Shown piece after piece: positions 18,495 to 25,743 of a stretch of 64,000 bases of DNA. The position numbers and the translations under genes are program-made. This DNA is from Streptomyces umbrinus. Lineage in GTDB: Bacteria > Actinomycetota > Actinomycetes > Streptomycetales > Streptomycetaceae. The notes below the pieces were generated by a model. It was not told the origin of the DNA, did no database searches, and saw nothing but the letters and a program-made list of their open reading frames with translations. The stretch is taken from contig NZ_JAUSZI010000002.1 of assembly GCF_030817415.1 (NCBI RefSeq), positions 7,068,001-7,132,000 on the forward strand, read 5' to 3'. The number at the start of each line of letters is the position of its first letter. Position 1 is the stretch's first letter.

Positions 18495-19553
18495 ATGACT
18501 CGCCCGAATCCCGCTGTAGCCCAGTCGGCGACACTCGCCGAGATCGCCCGCGAGGCGGGAGTCTCCGCTCCGACTGTTTCGAAGGTGCTCAACGGCCGTG
18601 CCGATGTGGCCCCCTCGACCCGCACCAGGGTCGAGGAACTGCTGCGCAACCACGGCTATCGGCGCCGCCGGGCCGAGGCGTCCCGGTCGCCGCTGATCGA
18701 CCTCGTCTTCCACGAACTGGAGAGCGCGTGGGCGATGGAGGTCATCCGGGGCGTGGAGAACGTGGCGCGGGACGAGGGGCTGAGCGTGGTCCTCTCCGAG
18801 AGCGCGGGCCGCCTCACGCCGGGGCGCACCTGGGCCGACCAGGTCGCCGCCCGCCGCCCGCACGGGGTCGTCCTCGTCCTGAACGGGCTCGACGAGTCCC
18901 AGCGGGCGCTGCTCACCAGCCGCTCGATCCCGTTCGTGGTGGTCGACCCGGCGGGCGACCCGGGCGACGACGTGCCGTCCGTGGGCGCCACCAACTGGCA
19001 GGGCGGCCTCGCGGCCACCCGTCACCTCGCCGACCTCGGCCACCGGCGCATCGGCGTGATCAGCGGGCCCTCGCGGATGATGTGCAGCCGCGCCCGGCTC
19101 GACGGCTACCGCGCGGCGCTCGACACGGCCGGGCTGCCGGCCGACCCCGCGCTCATCCGCACCGGCGACTTCCACCACGAGAGCGGCTACCGGGAGGGTC
19201 TTGAGCTGCTGAAGCTCCCCGACCGTCCGACGGCCGTCTTCGCGGGCAACGACCTCCAGGCCCTCGGCCTGTACGAGGCCGCCCGCGAGCTGGGTCTGCG
19301 CGTACCGGACGACCTCAGCATCGTCGGCTTCGACGACCTGCCGGTGGCCCGCTGGGTCGGCCCCCCGCTGACCACCGTCCGCCAGCCGCTCACGGAGATG
19401 GCCGAGGCGGCGGCCCGGCTCGTCCTCGACCTGGGCCGCGGCGAGCGCCCCTCGGCGGCGACCCGGGTGGAACTGGCCACGAGCCTGGTGGTGCGCAGCA
19501 GCACGGCGGCACCGGCGGGGGAGGGGCGGGAGGCGTACTTCGGGGCGCGGTGA
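18495..19553 (+). CDS. LacI-family repressor (BxlR-like)
   Basis: 352 residues. The N-terminal HTH is TLAEIAREAGVSAPTVSKVL with the hinge region after NHGYRRR; the rest is a periplasmic-binding-like effector domain ending SIVGFDDLPVARWVGPPLTTVRQP. ATG at 18495, 119 bases from the divergent importer start. It probably represses the importer and GH3 operon and is relieved by a xylo-oligosaccharide; the effector is inferred. Confidence 0.92.
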   Translation: MTRPNPAVAQSATLAEIAREAGVSAPTVSKVLNGRADVAPSTRTRVEELLRNHGYRRRRAEASRSPLIDLVFHELESAWAMEVIRGVENVARDEGLSVVLSESAGRLTPGRTWADQVAARRPHGVVLVLNGLDESQRALLTSRSIPFVVVDPAGDPGDDVPSVGATNWQGGLAATRHLADLGHRRIGVISGPSRMMCSRARLDGYRAALDTAGLPADPALIRTGDFHHESGYREGLELLKLPDRPTAVFAGNDLQALGLYEAARELGLRVPDDLSIVGFDDLPVARWVGPPLTTVRQPLTEMAEAAARLVLDLGRGERPSAATRVELATSLVVRSSTAAPAGEGREAYFGAR

Positions 19554-19587
19554 TCGAAGCGGGCCGTAAGCCGGGCCCGGTCGGCGC

Positions 19588-19610
19588 TTCGAAACTTTCG
19601 AATGCTTTCG
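19588..19610. promoter_or_regulatory. Perfect TTCGAAA-C-TTTCGAA palindrome (xylan-type box)
   Basis: A 15-bp perfect palindrome at 19588-19602 contains CGAAACTTTCG, which I recall as the conserved box of Streptomyces xylanase promoters. A second overlapping CGAATGCTTTCG follows to 19610. It lies after the lacI stop and about 127 bases before the LCP gene at 19729, so it may control that gene or an autoregulatory loop. Confidence 0.65.
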
Positions 19611-19728
19611 CCGGGTGCCGTCCGCCCCCTGGTGCCCGGCTGAGAAAACTCAACGAAATATTAGAGTTTGACTAGGAAAAGCGAGAAGTGGTTCCTCGTT
19701 GTAATAATTCGGACTTACGTTCCTGTCT

Positions 19729-20805
19729 GTGAGCGGAGAAGACGAGCACGGGGGCGGGGGCGCCGGGACACCCGGCGCGGGGCGGCAACGATCCAGACGG
19801 GCACGGCTGTTCAGGGCGGCGGGAATCGCGCTCGGCTGCGCTCTGGTCGTCTCGCTGGCCGGTGCGGCATGGGCGTACTGGCATCTGAACCAGAACATCA
19901 AGAGCGTCGACATCGACAGCGCGCTGGGCGACGACCGCCCGGCGAAGTCGATGACGACGCCGAGCCCCTATGGCGCGGCCTCCCCCTCCCCGCTCCCGAG
20001 CGGCGCGCTCAACATCCTGGTCCTCGGCTCCGACTCGCGGGACGGCAAGCGGAACAAGGAACTTGGCGGCGGCAGCAGCGGCGGGGCCCGTTCCGACACC
20101 GCGATGGTCATCCACCTCGACGAGGGCCGGACGAAGGCGACCGTCGTGAGCATCCCGCGCGACACGCTCGTCACGCGCCCCTCCTGCCCGCGGGAGTCCG
20201 GCGGTTCGACCTCGGTGTCGTACGGCGCGATGTTCAACTCCGCGTACTCGGTCGGCGGGCCCGTCTGCGCGGTCAAGACCGTGGAGTCCATGACGAACGT
20301 CCGCATGGACCACTACATCGAGATCGACTTCGCGGGCTTCGCCGATCTGGTGGACGCGCTGGACGGGGTCACGGTGACCACGGACGAGGACATCTCTGAC
20401 GAGGACAGCCACCTCGAACTGGAGGCGGGCACCCACCACCTCGACGGTACGCAGGCCCTGGCCCTCGCGCGCACCCGGCACGGCATAGGCGACCAGAGCG
20501 ACCTCGGCCGCATAGGTCTCCAGCAGCAACTGGTGAAGGCCCTCCTCGACCAGGTCGACACCACGAACCTCCTCACCAACCCCACCCGCCTCTACCGCGT
20601 CGCCGACGCCCTCACCGACAGCCTCACCACGGACACCGGCCTCAACTCCCTCACCGAACTGATGAGCCTCGGCCAGAGCCTGAATTCCCTCTCCTCCGCC
20701 ACGACGGAGACGGTGATGATGCCGGTGGTCCCGGCCCCGTCCGACCCCAACAGGGTGGTGGCGAACGAGCCGGAGGCTAGCGAGCTTTGGGAGTCGCTGC
20801 GGTGA
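19729..20805 (+). CDS. LCP (LytR-CpsA-Psr) family protein
   Basis: 358 residues: cytoplasmic basic N-terminus, transmembrane helix (about 27-48), Pro/Ser linker and LCP domain. Visible motifs are LGSDSRDG, VVSIPRDT, LDGTQALALARTRHG and GRIGLQQQLV. LCP proteins transfer lipid-linked glycopolymers onto peptidoglycan. The GTG at 19729 has no ribosome site; the leader is unusually AT-rich for this genome, with a short inverted repeat (AAACTC...GAGTTT, 19646-19669). Sixth and most isolated LCP gene of the window. Confidence 0.9.
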   Translation: MSGEDEHGGGGAGTPGAGRQRSRRARLFRAAGIALGCALVVSLAGAAWAYWHLNQNIKSVDIDSALGDDRPAKSMTTPSPYGAASPSPLPSGALNILVLGSDSRDGKRNKELGGGSSGGARSDTAMVIHLDEGRTKATVVSIPRDTLVTRPSCPRESGGSTSVSYGAMFNSAYSVGGPVCAVKTVESMTNVRMDHYIEIDFAGFADLVDALDGVTVTTDEDISDEDSHLELEAGTHHLDGTQALALARTRHGIGDQSDLGRIGLQQQLVKALLDQVDTTNLLTNPTRLYRVADALTDSLTTDTGLNSLTELMSLGQSLNSLSSATTETVMMPVVPAPSDPNRVVANEPEASELWESLR

Positions 20806-20918
20806 GGGGCTTTTAGCAGGTGGGGAGGAATGGATCTGCCCGATCCCCTTCACCTGCCGTAACCTCGAAGTGACCATTGATGCACACAGCGTGGTGTGCG
20901 CAGGTGGAGGTGGGGTTC

Positions 20919-21725
20919 TTGAGTGAGCAGTCGCCGATCGCGTGGAGGTACTGCGGCCATCAGTTCAAGATGTGGCGGCAGGAGGCCGGGGTCAGCCGCG
21001 AGGACGTGGGCAAGGAGTCCAACTACTCGCCGGACACGATCACCTCGTTCGAGCGTGGCGCCCGCAGGCCGACACCCCGGCTGCTGGCCATCGGGGACGA
21101 ACTGTTCGGTGCCCGGGGGAAGTTGAAGGCGGCGGCGCAGTATCTGGAGCCGGAGAAGTTTCCGCCGCGCACGCAGGACTTCATGGACTGTGAGGCGGAC
21201 GCGATCGCCTTGCAGTGGTACGAGACGTTGCTGATCCCTGGCCTGCTGCAGGCCGAGTCCTATGTGCGGGCGCTGCTCGGCGCCCACTATCCCCCCTTGG
21301 ACGACGAGACGATCGAGAGCCGGGTGGCGGCCAGGCTGGAGCGGCAGCATCTGCTGGTCCGCAAGCCGACGGCGTACTTTGGGTTTGTTTTCGAGGAGAT
21401 CGCGCTGCGGCGCCCTGTGGGAGGGGCGGCGACCATGCGGGAGCAGTGTCAACGGCTCTTGGAAGTGGGGCGGTTGCGGAATGTCTCCGTCCAGGTGCTG
21501 CCGACCGACCGGGGTGCGCATGCCGGTCTCAATGGCCCCATGGTGCTGATCGAGACGCCCGAGCGCGAGCACTATGCGTACGAGGAAGGGCAGGCGGTCA
21601 GCATGCTGCACTCCGGTTCGGAGGATCTCAGTAATCTGACTCAACGCTTTGGCATGATCCGGACGCAGGCTCTCAGTACGGAGGAGTCGGCACGGTTCAT
21701 CGGGAAGGTGGCTGACGAGTGGTGA
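20919..21725 (+). CDS. XRE-family regulator with DUF5753 domain
   Basis: 268 residues from a TTG at 20919, chosen because GGAGG lies 8 bases upstream and homologues begin SEQSPIAWRYC; other in-frame starts lie upstream to 20877. HTH near residues 12-60 (EDVGKESNYSPDTITSFERG), then DUF5753 with LIPGLLQAESYVRALLG. It overlaps the DUF397 gene (GTGA). A WhiJ/BldB-system-like regulator pair, usually tied to development or antibiotic control; no specific target is evident. Confidence 0.88.
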   Translation: MSEQSPIAWRYCGHQFKMWRQEAGVSREDVGKESNYSPDTITSFERGARRPTPRLLAIGDELFGARGKLKAAAQYLEPEKFPPRTQDFMDCEADAIALQWYETLLIPGLLQAESYVRALLGAHYPPLDDETIESRVAARLERQHLLVRKPTAYFGFVFEEIALRRPVGGAATMREQCQRLLEVGRLRNVSVQVLPTDRGAHAGLNGPMVLIETPEREHYAYEEGQAVSMLHSGSEDLSNLTQRFGMIRTQALSTEESARFIGKVADEW

Positions 21726-21910
21726 ACACCGAACTCTCCTGGTTCAAGTCGAGTTACAGCGGCACTGAGGGAGGCGCCTGCGTCGAGGTCGCCCTCCGCC
21801 CCCGCGCCGTCCACATACGAGACTCGAAGCTCAACCCCATCGGTGATGGCCCCGAGTTGACCGTCCCCGCCTCCGCGTGGGCGGAGTTCGTCGCGTACGT
21901 CGGGGCTTGA
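21722..21910 (+). CDS. DUF397 protein
   Basis: 62 residues with the hallmark SWFKSSYSGTEGGACVEV near the start and VHIRDSK, then VPASAWAEFVAYV. It starts at a GTG overlapping the XRE stop. DUF397 proteins accompany XRE-DUF5753 regulators and are thought to modulate them. A hairpin with a T-run follows. Confidence 0.93.
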   Translation: MNTELSWFKSSYSGTEGGACVEVALRPRAVHIRDSKLNPIGDGPELTVPASAWAEFVAYVGA

Positions 21911-21917
21911 GCTTCGG

Positions 21918-21941
21918 GGGTCGGGATTCGAGACCCTTTTT
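21918..21941 (+). terminator. Possible intrinsic terminator after DUF397
   Basis: GGGTC and GACCC can pair around GGGATTCGA and are followed by TTTTT, one of few T-runs in the window. The stem is short (5 bp), so efficiency is uncertain. Confidence 0.5.
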
Positions 21942-22089
21942 GTAAGGAATGGGTGGGAGGCTCAACCCGCCCTCCCTCCCTTGTGCCCGGCTGAGCCGGG
22001 CTCAAGTGGCGCCCGGGCCAGGGGAGATGACTTTTTGTGATCGAGTCGCGGCGGAGCGTGGCGGGCGTGTAGCGTGCGCCCAAAGAAAT

Positions 22090-22124
22090 GACCCCCGTGG
22101 GTGTTAGAGCACCGCGCGGGGGTC
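22090..22124 (+). promoter_or_regulatory. Strong leader hairpin before the HTH/Uma2 trio
   Basis: GACCCCCGTGGGTG pairs with CACCGCGCGGGGGTC across loop TTAGAG, with one bulged base. It ends 30 bases before the GTG at 22155 and has no T-run, so it looks like a leader structure or protein-binding site rather than a terminator. The remaining 21942-22089 stretch shows nothing clear. Confidence 0.6.
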
Positions 22125-22154
22125 TGACCATCTAGATCGAGGAAAAGTCGATCC

Positions 22155-23009
22155 GTGGCTACTGCCCAGCCTAGTGCTGCCCCGCGCCCCTCCGCCCATC
22201 CCATGGCCAATCCGGGGTACGGGAAGAAGTCCGCGCCCGACCAGGAGCCCCGTACCGGACGGGACTTCGTACATCTGCCCGCTCGTGAAGCGTCGATCGC
22301 CGGGTATCTCGACCGGCTCGACGACGAGGCGGACATGTCCATCAAGACCCTCGCCAAGCATCTGCCGTACGGGCAGTGCGCCATCGGGACCGCCCTCAAC
22401 AACCTCTCCGCGGCCGGGCATGTGCGGCGGGTGCGACGGCCCGTCACCGTCGACGGCTGCCCCCGGTGGGTCTGGCACACCTTCTTCTCGCGGACGGCAC
22501 GCGATGACGCCTGGTGGGGCTCATTTCTCGGCGGGGAGGTGCCGGTCACCGAGCCCTCGCGGGCGGCGCGGTCTGGCGCGTACGGCGTGCTCGCGCGGCT
22601 CGGTCGTATCGACGCCCGGCTCACGCTCTCCGCCGCCGAGTGCGGGGCCCTGGAGGAGCAGGCCGCCGAGTGGTTCGCGCGGGGTGCGGGCGAGGCGCAG
22701 CTCGTGCAGGCGGTGATCGCGGGGCTTCCGGAGCGGGTGGCGCATCCGTACGGGTTCGTACGGGCTCGGCTGCTGGGCAAGCTGCCGCCGGAGCGGGTCG
22801 AGGCGCGGGCGGCTCTTTACGAGGTGGTCTGCACCGGCTGTGGCGAGCCGGGTGAGGGGAGTGGGATGCGAGGTGGGCTGTGCGGGGGCTGCTGGGGTGC
22901 GCGGCCCGGCCTCGCCGCCGATCAGGTTCGCGCCCGTGCTGGGCAGGTGCGTGCCGCCCTTCGGACAGGGCGGCCTACGGAGAGTACAGAGAAAGGAGTA
23001 CGCGCATGA
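22155..23009 (+). CDS. Winged-helix-like regulator with C-terminal CxxC pairs
   Basis: 284 residues. Residues about 40-100 resemble a replication-initiator or MarR-like winged helix (YLDRLDDEADMSIKTLAKHLPYGQCAIGTALNNLSAAGHV). The C-terminus has two cysteine pairs (CTGCGEPG and GLCGGCW) that could bind zinc. GTG at 22155 behind a strong hairpin. Its stop overlaps the ATG of a 22-codon ORF, itself overlapping Uma2. A DNA-binding role is likely; the target is unknown. Confidence 0.75.
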   Translation: MATAQPSAAPRPSAHPMANPGYGKKSAPDQEPRTGRDFVHLPAREASIAGYLDRLDDEADMSIKTLAKHLPYGQCAIGTALNNLSAAGHVRRVRRPVTVDGCPRWVWHTFFSRTARDDAWWGSFLGGEVPVTEPSRAARSGAYGVLARLGRIDARLTLSAAECGALEEQAAEWFARGAGEAQLVQAVIAGLPERVAHPYGFVRARLLGKLPPERVEARAALYEVVCTGCGEPGEGSGMRGGLCGGCWGARPGLAADQVRARAGQVRAALRTGRPTESTEKGVRA

Positions 23010-23074
23010 CGACCTTGCAGCACGGTCCGCCCGTGACCGGGGCAGGACGTGGAGGGGAGGAGGCGACGCCATGA
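23006..23074 (+). CDS. 22-residue coupled small ORF
   Basis: ATG at 23006 with AAAGGAG 7 bases upstream encodes MTTLQHGPPVTGAGRGGEEA then TP and stop. The start overlaps the upstream stop (ATGA) and its stop overlaps the Uma2 ATG (ATGA). The Uma2 ribosome site (GGAGGGGAGGAGG) lies inside it. It may be a translational relay rather than a functional peptide. Confidence 0.5.
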   Translation: MTTLQHGPPVTGAGRGGEEATP

Positions 23075-23649
23075 CCCCCAGCACCGCCGATCAGCCCCAG
23101 ATGCTCGTCGAGGAATTCGAGGAGCTCGCCCGCAATGCGCCCGAGCTCGTGCAACTGGAGTTCATCAACGGAAAGGTCGTGGTCAAGCCTGTGCGGGACG
23201 GCAACCACAGCGAGATCATCGTGTGGCTTCAGCAGGTGTGCAGGCAGCACCGGCCCGAACTCTGGCTGTACGCCGAGCGGGAACTCAAGATCGAGGAGTA
23301 CCGGAAGGGGCGGGCCAAGTCCGATGGTGTTCTGGCTCCCCGTAAGCACTTCGTCGGTACGGGTGAGTGGGCCGAGCCGGACGGTGTCCTGATGACTGTC
23401 GAGGTCACCTCCCGTGATCGGGACACGAACCAGCGCGACCGCGTCGACAAGCCCCACGGCTACGCGGCCGCGGAAATCCCCGTCTACCTTCTCGTCGATC
23501 GGGACACGAACAGCGTCACCGTGTACGCCGATCCGGAGAAGGGGGAGTACCGCTCGGTCACCAGCCGGGCCTTCGGTGTCGCGATCGACCTCCCGGGCCC
23601 CGTCGGTTTCACCCTGGAGACCGACGAGCTCAAGGAGTTCGCCTACTGA
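23071..23649 (+). CDS. Uma2-family PD-(D/E)XK protein
   Basis: 192 residues of the Uma2 (DUF820) restriction-endonuclease-like family, abundant in Streptomyces and cyanobacteria. Visible core: ELVQLEFINGKVVVKP (E in strand 1), EPDGVLMTVEVTSRDRDTN (D and E of the active site) and DKPHGYAAAEIPVYLLVD. Strong ribosome site GGAGGGGAGGAGG. Nuclease activity is inferred from fold; physiological role unknown. Confidence 0.88.
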   Translation: MTPSTADQPQMLVEEFEELARNAPELVQLEFINGKVVVKPVRDGNHSEIIVWLQQVCRQHRPELWLYAERELKIEEYRKGRAKSDGVLAPRKHFVGTGEWAEPDGVLMTVEVTSRDRDTNQRDRVDKPHGYAAAEIPVYLLVDRDTNSVTVYADPEKGEYRSVTSRAFGVAIDLPGPVGFTLETDELKEFAY

Positions 23650-23730
23650 CGTGAGCCGGTGGCCCGGTGGCCTGCGGAAATGTGTCGGCGGAGATCTTCT
23701 CGAAGAAATTCCGAAGAAATTCGGCGAGCG

Positions 23731-23757
23731 TGTCGATCCCGCCGCCCGCCGTTCGAC
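23731..23757 (+). promoter_or_regulatory. Candidate ECF42 sigma promoter
   Basis: TGTCGA at 23731-23736 and CGAC at 23754-23757 are 17 bases apart, 65 bases upstream of the DGPF gene start. I recall TGTCGA as the -35 of ECF42-dependent DGPF promoters. The sigma gene itself is two genes downstream. Confidence 0.6.
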
Positions 23758-23821
23758 GCACGGGGTGAGAGGGAAGGTGGGACAAGCCCCGCCCCCGTAC
23801 CGAGAGACTCAGGGAGTCACC

Positions 23822-24178
23822 ATGCCTCGCTACCTGTCGATGATCCGTATCGATGAGCAGAACGCGCCCGCCGAGGGGCCGAGCGACGAGCTCATGGCGC
23901 GGATGGGGGAGCTGATCGAGGAGATGACGAAGGCCGGGGTGCTGCTGGACACCTCCGGGCTGAAGCCGACCGCGGAGGGGACGCGGGTGCGGTGGGAGGG
24001 CGGGGAGATGTCCGTCACCGACGGGCCGTTCACCGAGGCCAAGGAGGTCGTCGGCGGGTACGCGATGCTGCAGGCCAAGGACAAGGCCGAGGCGGTCGAG
24101 TGGACCAAGCGGTTCCTCCAGATCCACGAGGCCCACTGGACGGTGACCTGCGAGGTACGGGAAATCGTCGAGGGCTGA
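23822..24178 (+). CDS. YciI/DGPF-domain protein
   Basis: 118 residues with the family core MPRYLSMIRIDE and the name-giving VTDGPFTEAKEVVGGYAML. ATG at 23822 with AGGGAG upstream. DGPF genes are the classical partners and likely targets of ECF42 sigma factors, and this one lies 40 bases before such a sigma gene. Biochemical role unknown. Confidence 0.93.
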   Translation: MPRYLSMIRIDEQNAPAEGPSDELMARMGELIEEMTKAGVLLDTSGLKPTAEGTRVRWEGGEMSVTDGPFTEAKEVVGGYAMLQAKDKAEAVEWTKRFLQIHEAHWTVTCEVREIVEG

Positions 24179-24218
24179 GCCTTGGTCGTACGGCTCCGGG
24201 GGTGTCTGATGGTGGAGC

Positions 24219-25502
24219 GTGACACCAGAACCATCAGAACCATCGGCGGACGCCCCCTCCCACGCCATCGAAACCGTCTTCCGTATCGAGTCGCCCCGCA
24301 TCATCGCCGGGGTCGCGCGCATCGTGCGGGACGTCGGGATCGCGGAGGAGCTGGCGCAGGACGCGCTGGTCGCCGCGTTGGAGCAGTGGCCCCGGGAAGG
24401 GGTGCCCGGCAACCCCGGGGCCTGGCTCATGGCCACGGCCAAGCACCGGGCGATCGATCTCGTACGGCGGCGTGAGCGGTACGCGCGCAAGCTCGTGGAG
24501 ATGGGGCGGGACCTGGAGGCGTCCGCGCCGCACGGGCACGTGGACGAGCCGGCCGATCCCGACGACATCGACGACGACCTGCTGCGACTCGTCTTCACCG
24601 CCTGTCATCCCGTGCTGTCCGCCGAGGCCCGGATCGCCCTCACCCTGCGGCTGCTCGGCGGGCTGACCACCGTCGAGATCGCCCGTGCCTATCTCGTCCC
24701 GGAGGCGACCGTCGCCCAGCGCATCGTGCGCGCCAAGCGGACGCTCGCCGCGAAGGCCGTCGCCTTCGAGGTGCCGTACGGGCCCGAGCGCGAGGCCCGG
24801 CTCGGGTCCGTACTCGAAGTCATCTACCTGATCTTCAACGAGGGGTACGCGGCCACCGCCGGCGACGACCTGCTGCGTCCCGCACTCTGTGAGGACGCCC
24901 TGCGACTCGCGCGTGTACTCGCCGAGTTGATGCCCAAGGAACCCGAAGTGCACGGGCTGGCCGCGCTGTTGGAGATCCAGGCGTCCCGGTCCGTCGCGCG
25001 CACCGGTCCGTCGGGCGAGCCCGTACTGCTCAAGGACCAGCAGCGCTCCCGGTGGAACCGGCTCCTCATCCGCCGCGGGTTCGCCGCCCTCGCCCGTGCG
25101 GAGGCCGTGTCCACGGGTGGCGGTCCTGGGCCGTATGTGCTGCAGGCCGCGATCGCCGCGTGCCACGCCCACGCCTATACGTACGAGGAGACGGACTGGG
25201 CGCGGATCGCCACGTTGTACGGGCTGCTTGCCGCCCGGACTCCGTCTCCGGTGGTCGAGCTGAACCGGGCCGTGGCCGTGTCCATGGCCGAGGGGCCCGA
25301 GGCGGGGCTCGCCATCGTGGACGCGCTCGTCGGCGAACCGGCGTTGCGTGGCTATTACCTGCTGCCCAGTGTGCGGGGGGATCTGCTGGTGCGGCTCGGG
25401 CGGGTGGAGGAGGCGCGGGGGGAGTTCGAGAGGGCGGCATCGTTGACGCGGAACGAGAGGGAGCGGGGGCTTTTGCTGGGGCGGGCGGAGGAGTGCGGGT
25501 AG
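24219..25502 (+). CDS. ECF sigma factor, ECF42 group, with C-terminal TPR extension
   Basis: 427 residues, far longer than ordinary ECF sigmas. Region 2 (about 12-80: EELAQDALVAALEQW, WLMATAKHRAIDLVRRR) and region 4 (about 135-190: LTTVEIARAYLVPEATVAQRIVRAKRTL) precede a helical TPR-like extension of over 200 residues that replaces an anti-sigma in this group. GTG at 24219. It probably transcribes the DGPF gene at 23822. Confidence 0.92.
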   Translation: MTPEPSEPSADAPSHAIETVFRIESPRIIAGVARIVRDVGIAEELAQDALVAALEQWPREGVPGNPGAWLMATAKHRAIDLVRRRERYARKLVEMGRDLEASAPHGHVDEPADPDDIDDDLLRLVFTACHPVLSAEARIALTLRLLGGLTTVEIARAYLVPEATVAQRIVRAKRTLAAKAVAFEVPYGPEREARLGSVLEVIYLIFNEGYAATAGDDLLRPALCEDALRLARVLAELMPKEPEVHGLAALLEIQASRSVARTGPSGEPVLLKDQQRSRWNRLLIRRGFAALARAEAVSTGGGPGPYVLQAAIAACHAHAYTYEETDWARIATLYGLLAARTPSPVVELNRAVAVSMAEGPEAGLAIVDALVGEPALRGYYLLPSVRGDLLVRLGRVEEARGEFERAASLTRNERERGLLLGRAEECG

Positions 25503-25743
25503 CTCCGCCGGTTCGCTCCGCCTGTTGGCTCCGCCGGTTCGCTTCGCCGGCGGGCGGTTCGGAGTCTGCGGGTTTGTGGGGGCTGGGCGCGCCCACGCGG
25601 CGGAGCCGCAAAATGTCACAGCCCCGCGCCCCTTACGGGGCGCCCGGTGCCGTCGCTCGAACGGCTCATCCACCGAGACCCTCTCCCGCCCCCGTGTCAC
25701 GGTGGGGATACCTGTCGCCACCACCGGACCCCGGAGCGTCGCC
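25502..25743. repeat. Gap with 16-bp direct repeat and degenerate 20-bp repeat
   Basis: GCTCCGCCGGTTCGCT occurs at 25502-25517 and 25528-25543. Further on, GCCCCGCGCCCCTTACGGGG and following GCGC is a degenerate copy of the dispersed repeat and can fold. No gene is seen. Confidence 0.6.
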
